A stretch of 64,000 bases of DNA from Paramacrobiotus metropolitanus (taxonomy: Eukaryota > Tardigrada > Eutardigrada > Parachela > Macrobiotidae): contig NW_026570335.1 in the NCBI RefSeq assembly GCF_019649055.1, forward strand, positions 186,001-250,000. Direction: 5' to 3'. Below the pieces are notes generated by a model. That model was not told where the DNA came from. It searched no databases and saw only the letters and a program-made list of their open reading frames with translations. Numbering within the stretch: the first letter of the stretch is position 1; every line of letters starts with the position of its first letter. A program made the position numbers and the translations under genes. This document shows, one piece after another, positions 11,901 through 23,882 of the stretch.

Positions 11901-12992
11901 CGTCCAAATGAGCTAAAATTGAAACCTTTGCCTCTTGACATTCTGATCAATATAAAATCGAGATCAGGACCAGTCAATAATGTCTCCAGCAGTAAAGGAT
12001 CGATCCCGTTTCCCCGAATTATGAAATGTACTGCGCTGCTCCCTCTAACTGAACCTGCGCACCGGAAATGCCATTACTGCAAGTCTGCAACTAGGCGCCA
12101 TCTGGAAAGCGCAATATCTTCGAAATATTGGATGCGTTACGCGGCAACACCGGCAGTTTGCCGTTCCTCAACAGATCTCTATTCGCATTTGCTTCCTGCA
12201 CCCATTTTTGCGTACGGTGGCAATTTGCCGTTCTGCAGAAGGTCAATTTGAGCGGCAAACAACCATCGTCGGTTTTTTCTCTGCAGCTTGACGGTAGAAA
12301 ATTTTATCTCGTACCGGTTGCAAGAAATTGCCACGTTTTCTTATGTATTCGGCACGTTTTTGCTCAGCCAATTTATTTAATAAGAAGAACATAATAAATT
12401 GTTGCGGTTAGCGCTAGACTGTGTAATGGATTTGCGTAATTGAAAATTCAAGCTGAAAAAGTGCTGCCACACATCAGTTTCGTTTATAACTCATGCAGTA
12501 CTTGACATATTCCCATTCCACCGGATCTCTGAATCTGCACTGGTATTTCTCATATATTCAAGTAAATGTTAAACCAGGCCTTTCGAAACCTGATATGGAT
12601 TTTGCTGCTTGGAAAGCAAACAGGAATAAAAAATATCTCTGCCAGAATTGTGTACCAAACAGCGATTTAACTTTTCTCTTCTTCAGAATCGAAATTATGT
12701 ATATGTTACTATGGCGTCTTTCCAGCCGTTATAGTAAGCATTTGTCAACTAAACTTGAGTACCATAAAACGTGAATTGTGTACCATAAAACGTTCTGACA
12801 GCAATTCCCTGTCTAACAGGGGATGAACGGCTAGTTCACCCCTGTGCGCGAACAGAAACGGAAACTGAACGCCAACACACTGCACACTTTATCTCTCTCA
12901 CATACAACATATCAGAGGCCACAGCAGCACCTTGCTGCGGGGCAAAAAGGAAAAAGCATCCAGCTCAGACGCCGAAATCCAGCAACTAACGA

Positions 12993-13019
12993 ATCTACCA
13001 GATTTCGAATCTGGTAGAT
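12993..13019. repeat. Hairpin, 12-bp perfect stem
   Basis: ATCTACCAGATT and its exact complement are separated by only TCG. It stands alone; no T-run suggests a terminator role, and none is expected for Pol II. Confidence 0.6.
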
Positions 13020-14051
13020 AGAGAAAAACACGGCAAAAACAGGAAAACAATCTAGCTGCCGCCTGTGCGCGGGTGAACGGAGAGGCGACTCCTCCTCACA
13101 CCTGTAAATGAGATTTCCGACTTTTTTCGTGGCGCGTTCGGCATAAAGAAACCATGCTGTATAGACGGTACCATTACCAGGTACGAGAACTAAAACCTAA
13201 CGAATGGCACCGTTTACAACTGGCTCCGGTGTGAATTCGGCTATCGCGGTATATTTGGCTAATGTGCTCCACACTTGATGCGGACCAACCGGACCTGCTG
13301 CTCGAGGGTACTCCAACCTTTTGGCGCTGCATTCAGCATTATTCAGTGAAAGCGTTTGACCACTTATTGGTGTGAGGCTTGCCACGGGTGAATTTGAAAT
13401 TGTAATTAAATTATATTACAATCAAATATGCTGTACATCATTGTTTGCTTTTAGAATTAGAACAATAAAACGCATTGTAGCGTACGCAAGGCGGTTTCTC
13501 GCGCTGGCCGGCACCTGCGCTTACTGTAGATCTTACTTTTTTATGCGCTTCGTGTTTTTTTTCTGTCTGTTCAGCTAAAAAGTAAAAGCCATGAAATTAT
13601 TATCAGAAAAATCATGATTACCGGAGGTTATCCGAGTTGAGAATGGAATTTGATTATCGAAACGTTTTTGCGGAGTGTGGATTTTTCTTACGGCTTCTGG
13701 ATTTTTCTTACAGATTCTTCTTGCGCCCTGGCCTCTTTTCCCTACTATACATAATCGGTTTTTGGATAAAAATAAAGCGATTAGTTTATTCAAAGTGTTA
13801 ATGATTCCCTGGTGGCTTTAATAACAAAGCTGCCAGAGTTTCGCACCTCAGCCATCGCACTACGTTGCACTAGCCATTAGTATCATTTCGCCCTACTCTC
13901 TACTAGTACGAGTAGAGCGTATGTAAAACTGAGCAGCGGCAACAGTGGCGCAAGAAAGAGACGTTAAAGAAACGAAAATAGTTGGTCGATGGTGCTGGGA
14001 AGCACATCCTGTACTGTATTAAACTGACTGTAACTAATTGTAGCAAAACTA

Positions 14052-14644
14052 CGGTGGACGTCAAAATTGTCTTACACTTCTTATGTAATCACAAAACATG
14101 CGCAACCAGGCACTTTTCTGGACTCAAACAGCCAAATTTTTGACCGGCCACTGATATTAACGCTTGCACATTGCGCATTTCCCAACAAAAACCATCGACC
14201 TATCTCTCAAACGAATGAGGAAAAAATTTCAAGAATTTTGATACGAAACAACTTGCTAAGTTGCTCTTTACGAGGTCTAACAATTGTAAAAGAAGATCAG
14301 CGCATCTAAAGCTTCTCGAAGACACAGCATACGATTTGAATCTAGGGTTTGTTTTCCGTTTTCACAAAGAAAATAATCGTATGCTTTGTCTACGACAGAC
14401 TAAAATGGCTCGATGTTTTCTTAGATTTCATAAAGGATTACCTGTCTGGTATCAAAAATTTTTTAAATTTTTTTCCATTTCATTTGAGATATCGGTTGAT
14501 GGTTTTCGTTGGGAAATGCGTCAGGAACAAGCGTTCCAGTTCTTGCGCGTTTCCTGTTTATGTTTATTGGTCATTGGTCTTGGCCGTTTATTTTTATTGG
14601 TATTCTGTCCCAGACCGAATATAAGACAATTTTGACGTCCATTG
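14052..14644. mobile_element. Foldback MITE, related to 8868-9522
   Basis: Inverted ends CGGTGGACGTC (left) and CAATGGACGTC (right, reverse complement) continue into AAAATTGTCTTA and are flanked by TA at 14050-14051 and 14645-14646. The arms also pair through the GCGCATTTCCCAAC region (about 14175 and 14515). The centre carries CATACGAT...ATCGTATGCTTTGTCTACGA, the same motif as the centre of the MITE at 8868, so both probably belong to one family. Confidence 0.8.
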
Positions 14645-15467
14645 TATTGAGCACATAACTAAGAAACTACAACAAATTGCTAACAGCCGGAACTTTAGAT
14701 GTCATCGTCCAGCGACTGCACCATGTAATGGTGGAGATTGATGCCGGCTACTGTAGATTGCGAATTTCTTTTGCTAGGGACCCGATAAGTATCGAGCAAG
14801 TCAAAATTACCGAAACAACTAGTTAAGGTTTTTGCTATCTGAAAAGTCCTCGCTTATTTCCGGTAAGGCACGTTTATTTTATTCTGTTGAAATTGTAAAA
14901 ACAGGCAAACAGTTTTTTATTAACTGAGAAGAATTATAACTGTTTCTGTAGTTATCATTGCCACACCATCTCCACCTAAAGATATAACTTGCTTCATGGT
15001 GTACAAGGACAACTGGGTGCTGTGAACATACCCTTCACGATTAGGGTGCAATGCACATCCGACTAGTCTGCAGCTCGCAACACTACTGGCATCACGGTCG
15101 GAATTTTAAAATTTATTCGAAGTTAAAACGCACAGCATCCAGTACGAGACTACGAGTTTGTTCGTTTTTGTTTGTTTCCAGTATTTTGTTATATTATATT
15201 CTAGATTTGCTGTAGTGATGTTTGTTTTACTTTTTTTACTAATTAATCTGATTTGCTACGTGTACTAAATCCAACTTTCCAGAAATATCAACTGCGTTGT
15301 GGATGTAGTAGCTAGAGCTGGTCATAATGCTACTATGGACGCAGTAGTCAAGTGACTCAAGTCATATCAATAGGGAATTTTATGGCTAAGGCTATTTTAT
15401 CGCATTCTTTCGTCGCAAAGTTCTTCACTCTACAGTGTTAATCGCACGACACCAGGAAGGCGGCTGA
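14645..15467. other. Intergenic, nothing supported
   Basis: AT-rich single-copy-looking DNA without a convincing ORF, repeat or RNA signature. Confidence 0.5.
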
Positions 15468-15943
15468 AGGGAACTGTGCCTCAACAGGACGGGCAATGGC
15501 AGTGGATATTTAGTATTTACTGATCCTGAGGAGAACTTCATTTCAGACACCCTGCTGCCCCTGTGCAAGACTGGAGTGCCTCTGAATAAACCGATGTCAA
15601 AACGGATTATTCCTCCACTGTACGATAATTTTTTTGTGGACCGTAATTTGTTGCACTTCAATAAAGCTGTAACAAGAGCCAAGCCAGTTGTAACAGTTAC
15701 CCTCTTCCGGCGAACTTCGACGCTGCTCCATGGGATCCAGAATTAGTGCATCGCGCTGCACCGAATACATTCTTGTTCAATCGATTAAAAAGGTCTGTGC
15801 ACGTTGGGCCGTTCGCCAGTGATTTACCGGGTCGTAGTGAAAGTGCCCTAGTCCTGCTGAAAATGGCGAAGGACCTTCCGGGCGAAGGAAAACCTTTCTG
15901 CTTGTTGTTCCTCCCAAATTTCACCCACTCCATTTCCGCATAA
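15468..15943 (+). pseudogene. Coding-like remnant with frameshift
   Basis: One frame is open from 15468 to about 15748 and reads like a normal protein segment (Thr-Asp-Pro-Glu-Glu, Pro-Pro-Leu-Tyr-Asp). Near 15700 the protein-like signal moves to another frame, which runs to a TAA near 15943. This looks like a decayed exon or pseudogene. The family is not recognised. Confidence 0.25.
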
Positions 15944-15978
15944 TGTAGTTGCATTTCGCGGGTATGCAACTACATTAT
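15940..15978. repeat. Hairpin, 15-bp stem
   Basis: ATAATGTAGTTGCAT (15940-15954) is exactly complementary to 15964-15978, with a 9-nt loop. Confidence 0.65.
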
Positions 15979-16044
15979 AATGTACAGATAGGCACACTCA
16001 CAACAGCATAAAATACAAAAGATCGTAGAACAGCGGCCCAAATG

Positions 16045-16190
16045 TACTGTGTTTCCACGATATTAAGGGACAGAGAAATCCCCTGGACCGTCCGCACTAG
16101 GCGTGGGCTCCATTGATGTCAAAGAAACCGACAGCTAGTGCGGGCGGTCCTGGGGATTACTCTGTCCCTTAATATCGTGTAAATACAGTA
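16045..16190. mobile_element. Small palindromic MITE, TA-flanked
   Basis: Ends CTGTGTTTCCACGATATTAA and CTGTATTTACACGATATTAA (reverse complement of the right end) are flanked by TA on each side. About 55 bp of each arm pair, leaving a short centre. The size and TA target fit a Tc1/mariner-derived MITE. No ORF. Confidence 0.8.
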
Positions 16191-17887
16191 AATCTCTATG
16201 TTCGAATGAAGATCGCTGCAAGCTCGTAGTAAACATTGCAACAACGGTCGCGGTGTCGTGTTCAGAGAAATTTCTGCAAATACCGGGTGATAGATTTTTT
16301 TAAATACTGTGGACTAATTGGTAAAACGTTCCGTACAGATACAACCCTAAATAATGTTAAAAGCAGGCTTAAATAACGATACGAGTATGCCGGGATTTCC
16401 GCCGCGCATTCCCATCAGGGTGCCACAACTGACGCAAGGTGTGCATACGTTTGCACGAGCAAGCCGTGAAAGCCTTTTAGTTTGCCAAAGCAAAATTTTC
16501 TTAGTCAGAGTAACTTATAAGCAAAATGTGCCAGTTGAGCTGCTCGGAAATCCCAATCTTGTGGCCTCTGGGCATCGACTGCACAAAACAGGCGGCCACA
16601 ATTAAACTTTTTTGAACCGTAATTAATTACAAAGATATCCAGTCGGTCACTTGAGAAACATCATTTGCCACGTATCGGTTAAATAGGCCAATATTCGACG
16701 TTTACTTTATAATTATAGCCCCTCAACCGACACAGAACTGGGTTGATAACAGCATTCCTAAAGCAAGAAAAAAATAGGTTGAATTCGCCTGTTTGCTGTG
16801 ACCATGGGAAGTAAACAACGCCTACTCGTAGCATTACAATTATTAAAGTACTAAAGTAGGTATTAGTTAAGATGTGCTGCATTTGAACTGCATACTGATA
16901 CTGCATTTGAACGTTGCGGGGTTTTCGCCTTTTTTTCTGCTATGTCGGTAATAATTATATAGAGTAGTGGTAGACAGCATATGAACGGCAAAATTTAGAA
17001 AAAGAGTAATAGTATTTTAATTAAGTTTCCTTGATTGTGAAAATTTAATGATGTTTTTTACTTGTGCAGTAAAATGCAGTAGCCGAGGTAATTTCTACCC
17101 ATTTACTGTTTTTTTTCTACCCGTTTTAGTTGCTTAAAGCGGTGCAATATTGTACCACGCCGATAATTTTTCCGGTGACCTTTCTCGAACAGTGACGCGT
17201 GCACGGCGATCGCACGCGATGCCGCAAATTGGTTATCTTGGATTATTCTACATAGTCTACACAGTCTTGTTCATTTCTACATAATATGGCTATATCTGTA
17301 AGCCCACCTGTACTCGTATACAGATTAAAAGTTTGGTCATGTGATGTATACATATGCCATCAAGTGTCATTTCGGAAGTGCATGTGCCATCGTACTGATT
17401 TTTTATTACCGTTTTACTAGAAAATGCTGCACAATTAACTAGCCGTTAGAATTAGTTAATGTAGTTTGTTAGATTATCGTTTAAGTTTGCTTTCATCGTT
17501 AAATTGTATTGTAAAAAAAGAAAAGCGCATCAGTTTACGTTAATGTGAATCGAGAAGACTACAGACTTCCGTTTTTCCCCGTAACCGCACAATGCAGCAA
17601 TCATTCTGTTGACACAGTTTCCATGCTCTAATTGTAAGTTGATGATTGAGATTCGTTTATGAAGTGCAACGTAGTGTGATGGCTGCAGTGGCGATATTGT
17701 GTGACTCTTTTCATTTAAAATCACCAAAAAATTATTGATGCCTTGCAATAAATATCCAGTTTTTTTCATAACAAACAAATACGTTTAAGCAGTAAGGAAG
17801 TTTTACACTCAGTAAACAAATTTCAGTGAACACTCGACTAGTAATAGTAACGTTCATTTTTGAATATTTTGAATATTTTGCACTATC
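16191..17887. other. Intergenic, nothing supported
   Basis: Only short unsupported ORFs. A single TGACCTTT lies at 17176-17183, the only exact copy I found by eye in 1-18547; compare its density inside elements A and B. The 5' end of the LINE unit lies somewhere before 17888. Confidence 0.45.
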
Positions 17888-18547
17888 ATGAAGCCGCCAT
17901 GTTTTTGTTTCGATTTTGATTCTCCAATGACTTGGAAAAGCTTCATGCCAGAATTTCGGAAAGTCTTGGAGTATTTGAGTGACTTGGAAGTTGAAGTACG
18001 GCGTCTATCTTTACACAACAAGAACCTGACAGACCAACTGCAGAGCTCTTCATCCATATCTGAGAAACCTGTGGTATCTAATGCTTCATTAGTTGAAAAT
18101 CTTTTGGTTCCCTCTGTGCCAGTATTATCTCAGGAAAATGTCGATGATTTCAACAAAGCAATGGAGAATTTGTGTGAAAGAGTGTACCTTGTAGAATGCA
18201 ACGTTCATTATCATACCGTCGAAGATGACGTAGAGGGTACCGACCCCGAGGTTGAGGAGATCGCTGCAAACCATTTTGGGACTACTGCTAAGGAAGCTAA
18301 ACAACTTGCCAAAACGGGAAAACGTTGGAAACCTCGAAGAACAGAGGCGCCGCGACTGAACCTGTGCAAGGCCGAATTAACGAACCCGTCCACGACGAAC
18401 GGCTTATAAGTAACGTCTGATGATTTTTCCATCCAACCAGCTGGTAAAGCCCCTACCTACGCAGCCATTACGAAACGCCAGCCAAAAACGATACGTGGAG
18501 AGATAACTACCGTGGTAGATAATGCAGAACCGCAAAGTGAACTGGTA
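17888..18547 (+). pseudogene. LINE ORF1 protein, 5' part
   Basis: Begins at ATG 17888. Residues about 25-60 form a short coiled coil (Leu/Glu/Lys heptads), followed by an acidic linker, a basic Arg/Lys patch, and after a TAA at 18407-18409 an in-frame continuation including Tyr-Ala-Ala-Ile-Thr-Lys, common in CR1/Jockey-type ORF1 proteins. Element A interrupts it after the GGTA at 18544-18547, and the same frame resumes at 61992. ORF1 proteins of this type are RNA-binding chaperones of non-LTR retrotransposons. The TAA is probably inactivating. Confidence 0.6.
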
Positions 18548-18891
18548 TATGAGCCATGGCTTGCACTGCGTACACCGAGATCCGGGTACGCGTACGGATT
18601 CCTCTGTCTGTGTTGCGTCTCGCTTTCTTTGTTCTCGGCTTTAGAGCCGTTTCTGTCTGCGCTCTATCGCGCCACGTGGAAATATGCCGTTGAGTGGCAG
18701 CTGAATGCAGCTCGCCGAAGGCACTTGGCAGTTGGTGAATTTACAGTGTAGAGAACGCTGATTAAAAGTGTATTACGTTAACTGGATGTCGTGCGTTGCG
18801 CATTTATCCCTTAGGACGTTACGCTATACACTCCACAGAGTCCTGTCAGTCTGGGCTGCTGTCCTGGATTCATCCTGAATCCACGGTTTCA
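18548..18891 (+). repeat. 5' LTR of element A
   Basis: Begins TATGAGCC and ends GGTTTCA. It is 344 bp, the same length as the 3' copy; I see two substitutions (near 18562 and 18580). The start is TA rather than the usual TG; alignment with the LTR of B (TGTGAGCG) and the GGTA duplication fix the border. No octamer TGACCTTT lies inside. Confidence 0.9.
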
Positions 18892-18903
18892 TGGTAGCAG
18901 AGC
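18892..18903 (+). other. Primer-binding site, initiator tRNA-Met
   Basis: TGGTAGCAGAGC starts right after the LTR. The first 11 bases are complementary to the CTCTGCTACCA 3' end of eukaryotic initiator tRNA-Met. Confidence 0.8.
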
Positions 18904-18987
18904 TCGTGAACAGACGGTTCTGAGCTGTTTATCTGTTGGCGAACGGCCTTAATTGTGATTGATCAGGCGAACGGCCATTGATCTGAT

Positions 18988-19030
18988 CTGGAGCGATATT
19001 GCTCCAGTTAAAACCAGTAAGGCACTGGTT
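18988..19030 (+). promoter_or_regulatory. Two adjacent leader hairpins
   Basis: CTGGAGC (18988-18994) pairs with GCTCCAG (19001-19007); AACCAGT (19012-19018) pairs with ACTGGTT (19024-19030). Close stem-loops just after a primer site are typical places for packaging or dimerisation signals. That role is inferred here. Confidence 0.45.
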
Positions 19031-19357
19031 CTCTCCTCATCTGCAAGAAGGATCTCCTCATCGCGCGGACCCAGCATCAGCGACAGTATTGAGTGGGGAT
19101 CTCCAAACGGAGAACTTACTCATACTCGTTCTGTGCTGTGCAAGTCAGACGGCAGCTGGTGGCGGCGAAGGTTACTCCAAACGGAGTGCCCTAGTTGCAG
19201 CCACTGCTAGGCAGCGAGAACCCCAAACGGGGGCAAGGCTGTCGGGCACAAGAGCCGAGAAGCCTGCGGAGAAAGGCAGCACCGAAAGAGGTGCATCATC
19301 AATCCCGCCCGACTAAAGCTCCACCAAAACGGTGTCAGAGCTGTCGAGGGCCAACGG

Positions 19358-19421
19358 ACAGGAGCGTCACAACCATCTGGTTGGCAGCATACAGGAGCGT
19401 CACAACCACTTGGTTGGCAGC
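19358..19421 (+). repeat. Short tandem repeat in leader of A
   Basis: An approximately 31-bp unit containing CAGGAGCGTCACAACCA and TTGGTTGGCAGCAT-like sequence occurs twice in tandem. Confidence 0.7.
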
Positions 19422-19813
19422 ATCCCAACGGAGCGCGGGACGGATCTGGATCATCCTCGTGGAAACGGGACGGTAACAGGTAAAAAAACCGTTATCTGCC
19501 ATCTGACTGGCTAAGCGCAACAAGGCGCAATTCTCATTGGTCAGGCTGAGCTGAGTGTAGACAGGGGCAGGACTTTTGCACACGGTGCGCACGTCTGGTC
19601 ATTGACCGTGACGTCAGGCTGGTCAAAATTTTAAGTGGGCGCACGTGATTGGTCAGTTATCTGAGCTGTTATTGGTCAAAATCCTAACCGGTTAAATTGA
19701 GCTAGCTGTTTAATCGTAAGCTAGTGAACGATATAATTGAATATTTTTCAACTGAATTGACCTACTTTCAGCAAAAAGGAACTGATTTCATTCAAAATAA
19801 ATTGTGCAAAAAG

Positions 19814-20148
19814 TGACCTTTGAGATTCGAGATCAAACTTTTGAGTCAAAAAGTGACCTTTAAGATTCGAGTTTGATTTGATTGAGCTCAGAAGTGACCT
19901 TTGACATTTAAATTGATCAGGCAGTGACCTTTCTAATGCGATAAACCGCATCCGAAACCGAGCAATCAATAGCATTATCAGCATCAATAACTGACAGGAA
20001 TCATTGTCGAAGTGTTTAAACTGTGAAGTTACCTTCGAAGTTTTTCTCGGAAAAGTGACCTTTGAGGGCAAACCTCTCGAAGTTTTTCTCCAGAAAGTGA
20101 CCTTTAGAAGGGACTTGAACGAAATTTTTCAAACAGAAAGTGACCTTT
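19814..20148 (+). promoter_or_regulatory. TGACCTTT array in leader of A
   Basis: Seven exact TGACCTTT octamers start at 19814, 19854, 19895, 19925, 20056, 20098 and 20141, all in one orientation and mostly 30-43 bp apart. The reverse complement AAAGGTCA is the NBRE-type nuclear-receptor half-site. The leader of B has the same number in the same place. This may be a transcription-factor platform or an RNA-level signal; the sequence alone cannot decide. Confidence 0.7.
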
Positions 20149-20221
20149 AGGGATCTGATCAACCGTATTATAACGTGTGTGTGAGCAAAGTCAACAGGTG
20201 TGTCAAAGTCATCCAACCAAA

Positions 20222-22267
20222 ATGGATAAAGAACCAACCGAACCAACATCAAACAGTAGTCAGGGGAGCCGTAGCTCCCGCGGGTCGCAGCAAGGCGCCG
20301 ACCTGTACAAAATAGATCTACACCCATACACACGTCCAGTCGCACATGAACGGAACACTCGAGCACCTAAAGTCCCCGTGAAGAAGGATTCACGTGGGTC
20401 TGACGCTACATACCAAAAGGCACTCGAAGCAGTGTCTGCTCAGGAGAGTTCTAGCGACGATCAGAAACGCGCCCCCGCGTCTGCGGCGGGAGGCAGCGAG
20501 GTGAACCAACAGGAGGTCACCACAGAAGGAAGGTCTTCTGGTCAACCGATTGAAACGGAACCCACATCACAAAAGGATGTGGAGGTCAGTCCCGCCGAAA
20601 CGGAGCAGGATAAGGAGGCGGGTCCTGCAAAACCGAACAAGAAAACGGAAATGGAACTGAACGAACTCAGTTTGGATGACCTTTCACTCAATGAAGATAT
20701 CACACTTGACGATCTCTTCGAGAGTCCGATGAGTTTCGAGGAAATGATGCGGAGTGATAACTTCAACCGGGGAAACGAAACGTACTTCACCAATGACGAC
20801 ACGACAATGCACATGTCATTCCATACGGCAATGAAGGAAGCCGATCGGGCGCAAGGACTGACTCCGTTTAAAGATATTCCCGAACATCTGATTGAACGTA
20901 ATCAGATCGGGAAGATCGTCAACGTTCGATCCCCATCTCCAAACAGCCCTACGTCTAACATGAAGACGCGTATCCGAGAATTGGAAAGGTCATTGGAGGA
21001 AAAGGAAGGTCAAGTCCTCCAGAAAAAAGAGGAATATCGGAATCGGTTAGGATCTCTTGAAGCTCGCATCTACGAATTGGAACAACACCAAGGCGTTCTT
21101 GAGAGCTCAGCGGACGAATGGAAAATCCGATATGAACGTCAAAAGCAAATTGCAGAAGAATCCGAGAAAATCGCTGACGATAGAGAAATGGAAGGAATAA
21201 TGGCTATGAGCGACCTTAACGAGAGCATGTCCGAAGAGACAGCTGAAAGGTCACGGCACTTAGCCGAATTGAGGGATCGGTGTGATGAGTTGAAGCAAAA
21301 GGTCATCGAAGCCGAATCGAAACGGGATGAATATGCAAAGAACTTGACTGACCTTACACAGCGATTAACAACCGGAACAACCGAGATCCATCAGCTCAGG
21401 AAGGACCTAAAGCTGCGGGATGAAAGCATCGAAACCCTCCGAAACGAATTTCAGGCACATCAGAAACGAGCTGATGAGGCCATCCAAGCGGCAAAAGAGC
21501 TGACAGATCTCACAGCTACCGAAGGTGGTCGGCTGAAAAAGTAGATCGAAGAGACAAAAGAAGAGAGTAAAAAGGTCACCGAAGAAAACGATAAGTTAAA
21601 AGATGACATAAAGAGAGTCACTGCACAAGGCTCAAGATGGGAACGAGAAGCCCGTCTCATCGACACAAAGGTCACAGCCCTGGAAATAGAGAACAGGAGC
21701 TTAAAAACGGAAGAGTTGCGATTGTCGACAGAGCTGCTCGCCATGACGACAACGGCAATGGCCAACGAAGATGAGGCCACCACACTGAAAGGTCAGTTGA
21801 AACGTGCAGCCGATGCATTCACCGAATTGGATCAGCAGGTGGAGACTTTAAAAGACGTAAATAAACAGAAGGAAAGCCGGATGATCAACCTTGAGAACTA
21901 TGCACATAGGTTTAAACAAGAAAGGGATCAATTGAAAAAGGAGAAAGCGGAACTCATCGATCGGGTTAAACGACTGGAGGATGAAAACAAAGGACTCTAG
22001 ATAACGAACAAGCATCGAGAGGAATTGCTCCTAAAGTCCGATCTGAGACGAAGCACAACTGAGACGCCCCCGCCCACTTATAGTAAGGCACGCGAAAGGG
22101 GCGGGAGCTTCCACTTCCAGATGCCGCCGCGAACGGGTGGTGGCTCTGGTGGTCTCAAAACCGAAACCGAAAAGGATAACCCCACCGCCATCAGACACTC
22201 AGCAACAGACGAGCCGCGACGAACGGCCTCCGTTTGTCCGACAACCGAACCCGAGGGCCAGGGATAA
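20222..22267 (+). pseudogene. Element A ORF1: coiled-coil protein (interrupted)
   Basis: Starts at ATG 20222, about 680 codons, with in-frame TAG stops at 21542 and 21998 and a terminal TAA at 22265. The N-terminal part is Ser/Gln-rich and shares a Pro-Tyr/Phe-Thr-Arg-Pro-Val block and the TSFHTAMKEA-type motif with the intact homologue in B. From about residue 240 to 590 it is a long Glu/Lys/Leu coiled coil. The C-terminus has Gly-Ser-Phe-His-Phe-Gln, also shared with B. Function is unknown. Its position before gag, with gag overlapping in the +1 frame, suggests a structural or particle-associated protein. The stops may be decay or readthrough codons. Confidence 0.75.
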
Positions 22268-23864
22268 TGAGAACCCAGATGAGCGGCCTCTCCTCCATGA
22301 ACACGGCGGTGGATACTTCAGAGATAACCGAAACGAAGAACCAGAAGAACGCGCGCCACGTCGCGACGATGATGACGGCACAAGGGAATTGGCCCGGTCG
22401 ATAAAGTCCATGGCCCGAAAAGCAATGCTCGCGACCTTTAACGGTGACCGCGATGCAGTGAACGGATGGACTCGGCTGGTGAGAGATACGCAACGGACGT
22501 TTGAGCTCACCGACGATCAGATCATGATCGATATCCCGAGCGCCGTCAGAGGACCAGCCAAAGCCTGGTTCGAAGGGGAACGGGATATTAAAGACGCGGA
22601 ACACAAGGTCTATACCATCACAGAATGGATGGACAAATTTAAAGAGCAATTCGGCGACCGCGACGAAGAAGTCCTCGGCTTACGAGAGGCTATGGCCAGG
22701 AAGTTCCAGGTCGGAAGAGAGACCTTGGACCAATTCTATCAGGCCATGATGATCTATAAGGCAAAGGGGATCATCAACGAAAAACAGGCAGTCGCATTCC
22801 TAATCGAGGGATGTAAGACTGATGTCGAGTTGGCGAGGGCGCTGCGGGTCCAGCGGAACCTAAAAACGCCGACCGACATAAAGGATTTCTTCCGATATTG
22901 GGCAGCCGGCGATGACAAATATAAGGTCAACCAAGGGAACCGAAACCAACAGGACTTCATCACCATCCGTTCGGGCCAGGTCGAACCGACTCCGAGGCAA
23001 TACGCACCGGCTCCGGTTCAACAAAGACCGCCGACTCCGGTCCAAAAAGAGGTAACCTTTATCGATAGCCAGACCGGACAACCGTTATCATATGCGATGG
23101 TTGCCGCAATCCAAGCATCGGCACAGGCAAGGCCAATGATGCAAAATGTGGCTCCGGCTATGCCGGTCCCCCTGAACGTAGGGGTGCCACAGCAGCAGCA
23201 AGGAAGGCCCAACAACGGCAATTATAACGGAAACGGAAACGGTAATTGGAACGGTGGGCAAGGTAACGGGAACTTCAACCGCAACCGAGGCCAAGGCAAC
23301 AATCAACAAAACTGTGGCAACCAGGGCAACTACCAGCAACAGGGGTCGAGAACTGAATGGAAGTTCTCCCAAATCGACGGATGGGTTGCCCAGGGCGTGC
23401 AGCTGTGCCAGAATTGTGGGTTTGGAAACCACAACGCACAGGGCTGCATGTTCGCTAGTATGCCGCCGGAACGGAACCCGAACTTATTCGCCACAATGGA
23501 ATGGCGACGGCTGCGAGATGGAGGCGGCTGGCGACAAGCTGTGGCGAACGGCTACGATCTGGTTGCCCGATGGGCCTAGTTCAAGCAACAGAATGGTGGC
23601 GGCGCCGGCCAAGGGAATGGGCAAGGCGGCGGCTACAACGGCGGCGGCAGAGGTGGCTTCCGCGGAAGAGGACGCGGCAATGGACGCGGCGGTGGCTACG
23701 GCAACCGGAATGGCGGCGGCAACGGACGCGCCAACAATAACGACGGCGGCGGCGGCCAGAATAACGCCGGTGGCGGCGCGAACGGCGCTGGCCAGGGACG
23801 GCAAAATGAGCAAGTCCCGGACCAACCGGATGTGGTCGACCAGGGAAACGACCAAGATCAGTAG
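22137..23864 (+). pseudogene. Element A ORF2: Gag (capsid, zinc knuckle, RGG tail)
   Basis: This frame is +1 relative to ORF1 and overlaps it by about 130 bp. After an acidic/basic linker, the Retrotrans_gag-type capsid core follows (AKAWFEGE, Trp-Met-Asp-Lys-Phe, then RETLDQFYQAM). Next comes an Asn/Gly/Gln-rich stretch, then a CCHC knuckle with exact C-x2-C-x4-H-x4-C spacing (Cys codons from 23406), and finally a Gly/Arg-rich tail. A TAG at 23577 separates the tail. The frame ends at TAG 23862, which lies inside the predicted frameshift hairpin. It packages and coats element RNA in the family. Confidence 0.85.
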
Positions 23865-23882
23865 GCGCCGGTGAGCCTGCTG
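23843..23882 (+). promoter_or_regulatory. Predicted -1 ribosomal frameshift signal (A)
   Basis: The heptamer G-GGA-AAC (23843-23849) is in the Gag frame, followed by a 9-nt spacer and a hairpin: CAGTAGGC (23859-23866), 8-nt loop, GCCTGCTG (23875-23882), with one G-U pair. The Gag stop TAG lies in the 5' arm. After slipping, the -1 frame is open into ORF3. Element B has the same heptamer, spacer length and hairpin. Confidence 0.75.

Larger units (their letters stand above)
11101..14051. other. Intergenic, no supported gene
   Basis: Short ORFs here have no recognisable domain. The interval holds a third copy of the GGGCATTGG core (about 11355), a perfect 18-bp palindrome (11883-11900) and a 12-bp-stem hairpin (12993-13019). 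A short local repeat of GACCAGTGGTCA/GACCACTG lies at about 11212-11245. Confidence 0.5.

Noticed and set aside
16354-16605. 83-codon ORF
   Set aside because: No domain, no splice or poly(A) context; chance ORF in intergenic DNA.
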